Part shown: positions 41,008 to 44,535 of the stretch, in pieces
How the letters are laid out: each line of letters begins with the position of its first letter
How positions within the stretch are numbered: the first letter of the stretch is position 1
DNA from: Paracoccus sp. IB05
GTDB lineage: Bacteria > Pseudomonadota > Alphaproteobacteria > Rhodobacterales > Rhodobacteraceae
Assembly (NCBI RefSeq): GCF_016405985.1
Contig: NZ_JAEFCF010000007.1
Coordinates: 1 to 44,535 of the forward strand
DNA length: 44,535 nt
Reading direction: 5' to 3'
Made by a program: the position numbers and the translations under genes
The notes under the pieces: generated by a model
Seen by the model: only the letters and a program-made list of their open reading frames with translations
Told to the model about the DNA's origin: nothing
The model's database searches: none

Positions 41008-42237
41008 TCAGGCGGATGCTTCGGCGCGATTCAGCGCACAATGCCCCCAGAGCTGATCCATCGCCTTCACAAGCTGGTCAATTTCCGCCGCGCCATGCAC
41101 CGGCGAGGGTGTGAACCGCAGCCGTTCCGTGCCACGCGGCACGGTCGGGAAATTGATCGGCTGCACATAGATGCCGAACTGGTCGAGCAACATATCCGAG
41201 AGCATCTTGCAATGGATGGGGTTGCCGACATGGACCGGCACAATATGTGTGTCATGATCGATGATCGGCAGGCCAAGACCGCGCAGCCGCAACTTGAGAG
41301 TGCGCGCCTGATCCTGGTGCTGTTTGCGCAAATCCCGACCGCCCTCGCCCTTCAGAAACCGGATCGCGGCCGCTGCACCCGCCGCAACCACCGGCGGAAT
41401 CGAGGTGGTGAAGATAAAACCGGGCGCATAGGAGCGCACGGCATCAACCATCTTCGCAGATGCAGCAATATAGCCGCCGAAAACGCCAAAAGCCTTGCCC
41501 AGCGTCGCATTCACAATGTCGATCCGGTGCATCTGGCGATCACGTTCCGCAAGCCCTGCCCCGCGCGCGCCATACATGCCAACGGCATGGACTTCATCGA
41601 GATAGGTCAGCGCGCCGAACTCCTCGGCCAGGTCACAGATCGCCGCAATCGGCGCCACATCGGCATCCATCGAATAGATCGATTCAAACGCGATCAGCTT
41701 CGGCGCAGCAGGGTCATCCGCCGCCAGCAATTCGCGCAGATGCGCCACGTCATTATGGCGGAAAATCCGCTTTTCCCCACCGCCGCGCCGGATCCCCTCG
41801 ATCATCGAGGCGTGATTGAGCGCGTCCGAGTAAATGATCAGCCCGGGGAAAATCACCTTCAGCGTGGAAAGCGTCGCATCATTGGCGGTATAGGCAGAGG
41901 AGAAAACCAGCGACGCTTCCTGGCCATGCAGATCGGCGATCTCGGTCTCGAGCCGCTTGTGATAGACGGTCGTACCCGAGATATTGCGGGTGCCGCCCGA
42001 ACCGGCGCCGGTGGCCTCCAGCGCCTCATGCATCGCGCCCAGCACCTCCGGATGCTGCCCCATGCCAAGATAGTCATTGCCGCACCAGACGGTGATCTGC
42101 TGCTCGCTGCCATCGGGACGGGTGCGGATCGCATGCGGGAACTGGCCCTTGCGACGCTCGATATCAATAAAGGTGCGGTAGCGCCCCTCGTCATGAAGCC
42201 TGCCAAGCGCGGAATCGAGCGCTGCATCGTAATTCAT
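41008..42237 (-). CDS. hemA: 5-aminolevulinate synthase
   Basis: A 409-residue PLP enzyme condensing glycine and succinyl-CoA to 5-aminolevulinate, the first step of tetrapyrrole synthesis in alphaproteobacteria. The PLP lysine is Lys248 in [14 protein letters not shown], the same number as in Rhodobacter capsulatus HemA. Other landmarks are [37 protein letters not shown] and [16 protein letters not shown] precedes the start codon. Some relatives carry two isozymes (hemA and hemT); which one this is cannot be settled here. A candidate FNR-dependent promoter lies just upstream. Confidence 0.96.
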   Translation of the reverse strand: MNYDAALDSALGRLHDEGRYRTFIDIERRKGQFPHAIRTRPDGSEQQITVWCGNDYLGMGQHPEVLGAMHEALEATGAGSGGTRNISGTTVYHKRLETEIADLHGQEASLVFSSAYTANDATLSTLKVIFPGLIIYSDALNHASMIEGIRRGGGEKRIFRHNDVAHLRELLAADDPAAPKLIAFESIYSMDADVAPIAAICDLAEEFGALTYLDEVHAVGMYGARGAGLAERDRQMHRIDIVNATLGKAFGVFGGYIAASAKMVDAVRSYAPGFIFTTSIPPVVAAGAAAAIRFLKGEGGRDLRKQHQDQARTLKLRLRGLGLPIIDHDTHIVPVHVGNPIHCKMLSDMLLDQFGIYVQPINFPTVPRGTERLRFTPSPVHGAAEIDQLVKAMDQLWGHCALNRAEASA

Positions 42238-42266
42238 GGGTCCGTCCTCACGTCTTTGCGGCGCCC

Positions 42267-42308
42267 TTTATGGACCTAAAGCCGCCGCCCGGCTTTGATA
42301 TGCGTCAT
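42267..42308 (-). promoter_or_regulatory. Candidate FnrL box and -10 element for hemA
   Basis: TTGAT-ATGC-GTCAT at 42295-42308 matches the FNR/FnrL consensus TTGAY-N4-RTCAA at 9 of 10 positions. On the minus strand CATAAA (42272-42267) could be the -10 hexamer, placing transcription start near 42260 and the box centre about 41 bases upstream of it, the class II activator spacing. hemA is an FnrL target in Rhodobacter species, which supports the reading. Confidence 0.5.
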
Positions 42309-42326
42309 GTCACGACACAAGTGAAC

Positions 42327-42355
42327 CTGACGAATTGTCGCTGCCACCATATAAT
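42327..42355 (+). promoter_or_regulatory. Candidate sigma-70 promoter for the peptidase gene
   Basis: CTGACG (42327-42332), a 17-base spacer and a perfect TATAAT (42350-42355). It reads rightward toward the M20 peptidase, whose start is about 165 bases away. The intergenic region is lower in GC than its surroundings. Confidence 0.4.
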
Positions 42356-42519
42356 CATTCTAAACTCAGCTTTAGCGTGGTGTGACGCAGAATGCTACCT
42401 CTCCGGATTGCTTAAATTGCGATCCGGACCGCCTTGCGCGCAGGGATGGCAGGCGCTGGCTCTGGACAGTTGCGCCCGGTCCTGGCAGGTTTCCCCGACA
42501 TGACCCGGGAGAGACCGCG

Positions 42520-43914
42520 ATGAGCGCCGCCGAGACCAACAATCACCTGGACGAGATCCTTGCAGGGATCGACAGGGCCCTGCCCGATGCGATTGAACGC
42601 CTGAAAGAGCTTTTGCGCATTCCGTCGATCTCGACCGACCCCGCCTGGAAAGCCGATTGCGCCCGCGCCGCCGACTGGCTGGTCGCCGATCTGCAGAGCC
42701 TTGGCTTTGAGGCCAGCGCCCGCCCGACGCCGGGGCATCCGATGGTGGTGGCCCATGCCGGCGAGGGGCCGCGCCATATCCTGTTTTACGGCCATTACGA
42801 CGTGCAGCCGGTGGACCCTCTGGCGCTTTGGCACCGCGATCCCTTTGATCCTGTTGTGGAAAGCACCCCCAAAGGCGATGTGATCCGCGGTCGCGGCACC
42901 TCGGATGACAAGGGCCAGCTGATGACCTTTATCGAGGCCTGCCGCGCCTGGAAGGCGGTGAATGGAAGCCTGCCCTGCCGCATCACCATTTTCCTTGAAG
43001 GTGAAGAGGAATCCGGCTCGCCCTCGCTGATCCCGTTCATGCGCGACAATGCGGCCGAGCTGAGCTCGGATATCGCGCTGATCTGCGACACATCGATGGT
43101 CTCGCCCGGCGTGCCCTCGATCGCGGGCCAGCTGCGGGGGATGCTCAAGGATGAGTTCACCCTGTACGGGCCAAAGATCGACCTCCATTCCGGCCATTAC
43201 GGCGGCCCGGGCCTTAACCCTTTGCGCGAAATCGCAAAACTCATCGCGAGCTTCCATGACGATCAGGGTCGCGTCGCGGTCGCGGGCTTCTATGAGGGCG
43301 TGGATGAGGTCCCGGCCGAGCTGAAACGGCAATGGGAGCTGAGCGGCTTTGACGAGAAGGACTATCTCGAATCGGTCGGCTTTACCGTGCCGCATGGCGA
43401 GGCCGGCTATACGACGCTGGAACAGCAATGGGCGCGTCCGACGCTGGAGATCAACGGGCTTTGGGGCGGCTATCAGGGTGCCGGGTCAAAAACGGTGATT
43501 CCTGCCGAGGCCCATTGCAAGATCACCTGCCGCCTCGTGGGCGATATGGATCCCGATGATCTGCGCCGGAAGGTCCGCGCCCATGTCGAGGCCCGCCTGC
43601 CGAAAGATGCGCGGATCACCTGGGATAACAATCTCGAAGGCTCGCCGGCGGCGGTGATGAACACCGACCGCCCGGAATTCGAAGCCGCGCGCCTTGCGCT
43701 GTCCGACGAATGGAATCGCGAGGCGGTGATTGTCGGCATGGGCGGCTCGATCCCGATTGCGGGGTTTTTCAAATCTGTGCTCGGGATGGATGCCATGCTG
43801 ATCGGCTTTGCGAATGACGATGACGCGATCCATTCGCCGAATGAGAAATACGATGTGAAAAGTTTCCATAAAGGCATCCGCTCCTGGGCGCGCGTGCTGG
43901 ATCGCATCGCATGA
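42520..43914 (+). CDS. M20-family metallopeptidase (dipeptidase)
   Basis: A 464-residue di-zinc peptidase of the M20/ArgE/DapE/carnosinase superfamily. ATG 42520 follows GGGAGAG; an upstream in-frame extension lacks any similarity. Zinc ligand His92 and the catalytic Asp94 lie in FYGHYDVQPVDP. The bridging Asp is in GRGTSDDKGQLM, the base and ligand glutamates are in FLEGEEESGSPS, another Asp is in LICDTSMVSPG, and the last His is in DDAIHSPNEKY. The inserted lid domain spans about 205-365. Length and motifs fit the carnosinase-like subgroup that cleaves dipeptides. No signal peptide. It overlaps the next gene by 4 bases. Confidence 0.9.
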   Translation: MSAAETNNHLDEILAGIDRALPDAIERLKELLRIPSISTDPAWKADCARAADWLVADLQSLGFEASARPTPGHPMVVAHAGEGPRHILFYGHYDVQPVDPLALWHRDPFDPVVESTPKGDVIRGRGTSDDKGQLMTFIEACRAWKAVNGSLPCRITIFLEGEEESGSPSLIPFMRDNAAELSSDIALICDTSMVSPGVPSIAGQLRGMLKDEFTLYGPKIDLHSGHYGGPGLNPLREIAKLIASFHDDQGRVAVAGFYEGVDEVPAELKRQWELSGFDEKDYLESVGFTVPHGEAGYTTLEQQWARPTLEINGLWGGYQGAGSKTVIPAEAHCKITCRLVGDMDPDDLRRKVRAHVEARLPKDARITWDNNLEGSPAAVMNTDRPEFEAARLALSDEWNREAVIVGMGGSIPIAGFFKSVLGMDAMLIGFANDDDAIHSPNEKYDVKSFHKGIRSWARVLDRIA

Positions 43915-44375
43915 GCGGCGCGGTCACAAACAAGGCGCCGGAGATTCGCGATCTGGCAGCGGCGGACGAAGCCGCCTGGCGCGGCATCTGGGATGAATAT
44001 CTGACCTATTACGAGGTCAGCCTCGCCCCCGGGATCACCAGCCATACCTGGTCACGCCTGATGGACGCCGCCGCACCGCTGAACGGAAGGGTGGCGGTGC
44101 AGGACGGTCGTCTGCTCGGCTTCGCGCTTTACCTGACACATGGCTCGACCTGGGTGATCGGCGAGGATTGCTACCTCGAAGACCTCTGCGTCACCGAAGC
44201 GGCGCGGGGTGAGGGAATCGGCCGCACACTTCTGGAAGACCTGGTCGCGCTTGGGCGGGAGAGAGGCTGGAACCGGCTCTACTGGCATACGAATGAGACG
44301 AACAGCCGCGCCCGGGCGCTCTATGATACATTCGTGCAAAGCGACGGGCATATCCGCTATCGAATGCGCCTCTGA
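43911..44375 (+). CDS. GNAT-family N-acetyltransferase
   Basis: A 154-residue acetyltransferase. The acetyl-CoA pyrophosphate-binding motif is EAARGEGIGRTLLEDLV (Q/RxxGxG/A form), preceded by the beta-4 strand YLEDLCVTE and followed by WHTNETNSRARALYDTFV, which contains the N-x-A-x-x-x-Y pattern near the active site. The acceptor may be an amino acid, peptide or small amine. Translation is coupled to the M20 peptidase through an ATGA overlap, which suggests that the two act on the same kind of substrate. Confidence 0.88.
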   Translation: MSGAVTNKAPEIRDLAAADEAAWRGIWDEYLTYYEVSLAPGITSHTWSRLMDAAAPLNGRVAVQDGRLLGFALYLTHGSTWVIGEDCYLEDLCVTEAARGEGIGRTLLEDLVALGRERGWNRLYWHTNETNSRARALYDTFVQSDGHIRYRMRL

Positions 44376-44387
44376 CTGCGGGCGGAT

Positions 44388-44448
44388 GCCTCCGGCGGGA
44401 GTATTTAAGTCAAGAGGAAATGCCGGCTTCCTCTTGACACAAATACTC
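44388..44448. repeat. Intergenic repeat pair A3 (palindromic)
   Basis: A 32-base plus-strand copy (44388-44419) begins GCCTCCGGCGGGAGTATTT and ends TCAAGAGGAA. An inverted partner (44428-44448) reads TTCCTCTTGACACAAATACT on the plus strand. The palindrome has 8 bases between its arms. It starts 12 bases after the acetyltransferase stop and has the same 32-base length as the copy behind prfB. Confidence 0.7.
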
Positions 44449-44452
44449 AAAT

Positions 44453-44474
44453 CAGCCCGGAACGGGCTGTTTTT
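44453..44474 (+). terminator. Rho-independent terminator after the acetyltransferase gene
   Basis: CAGCCCG-GAA-CGGGCTG (44453-44469) followed by TTTTT. It lies 4 bases past the repeat pair A3 and before the leftward tRNA. Confidence 0.9.
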
Positions 44475-44505
44475 ATGTTCTGCATGGAATGGTTTTATAG
44501 AAGAA

Positions 44506-44535
44506 TGGCGCGGTTGACGGGGCTCGAACCCGCGA
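44506..44535 (-). tRNA. tRNA 3' end, probably tRNA-Asp (partial)
   Basis: Read on the minus strand the last 30 bases give TCGCGGGTTCGAGCCCCGTC then AACCGCGCCA: T-arm, acceptor 3' strand CAACCGC, discriminator G and encoded CCA. The GTCGCGGGTTCGAG context and the G discriminator are typical of tRNA-Asp(GTC); tRNA-Asn also has a G discriminator but a different T-arm. The anticodon is outside the window, so the identity is inferred. Confidence 0.7.

Noticed and set aside
39503-41056. Rightward 517-codon open frame opposite the RodZ-like gene
   Set aside because: Shadow composition (Arg, His, Gly) and no motif; the leftward frame has a clear helix-turn-helix and membrane segment.

Overview
This 44.5 kb window is GC-rich chromosomal DNA, most likely from an alphaproteobacterium of the Rhodobacteraceae/Paracoccaceae (Paracoccus/Rhodobacter-like). 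The indicators are a C4-pathway 5-aminolevulinate synthase (HemA), a primase-RpoD pair preceded by clustered GANTC sites, a prfB without the programmed frameshift, an argS-SPOR-nagZ-scpA-scpB operon, and an amidase-PBP1a-prfB block. Everything rests on reading the sequence; no database search was run.

Left part (1-9732) is accessory in character. The window opens in the last codons and terminal repeat of an IS3-family element. About 570 bases without a convincing gene follow, then tRNA-Ser(GGA) and a tiny helix-turn-helix ORF. Next comes a complete carbohydrate module: a MelR-like AraC-family regulator reads leftward, and divergent from it lie a periplasmic sugar-binding protein, two permeases, an ATPase and a cytoplasmic GH2 glycosidase. 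The gene content resembles the lacEFGZK systems of rhizobia/agrobacteria, so the likely job is import and hydrolysis of a galactoside-type oligosaccharide. A decayed IS3-family OrfB fragment then separates the module from the core genes.

Middle part (9733-31958) is core genome. dnaG and rpoD read rightward and end at a strong terminator. A GlxA-type regulator and a glutathione transferase are divergent. The leftward set ftsY-unknown exported protein-yciB follows, then a rightward AlkB-type membrane hydroxylase and a tandem pair of paralogous small exported four-cysteine proteins. A long leftward operon, argS-SPOR protein-nagZ-scpA-scpB-68-aa protein-xseA, has several 4-base stop/start overlaps. 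It couples arginyl-tRNA charging, peptidoglycan recycling and division-linked functions to chromosome condensation. ccmE, argC and prfB also read leftward.

Right part (32084-44535) holds mrcA (PBP1a) and an AmiC-type amidase, an aminotransferase, a DsbA/ScsC-like oxidoreductase convergent on ispG across a perfect bidirectional terminator, a RodZ-like protein, hemA with a candidate FNR-controlled promoter, a translationally coupled M20 peptidase and GNAT acetyltransferase, and the 3' end of a leftward tRNA, probably tRNA-Asp.

Between these genes lies a scattered family of short intergenic repeats (GC-rich arm, then GGGA(G)TATTT, then a purine-rich GAGGAA or GACAGAAAATG end). I count eight copies, all close to gene 3' ends, two pairs of them arranged as palindromes. 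Those repeats, the GANTC cluster before rpoD, the class-II-spaced FNR site at hemA and the paired exported four-cysteine proteins are the most interesting observations. I did not find a complete, clearly novel defence or mobile system.
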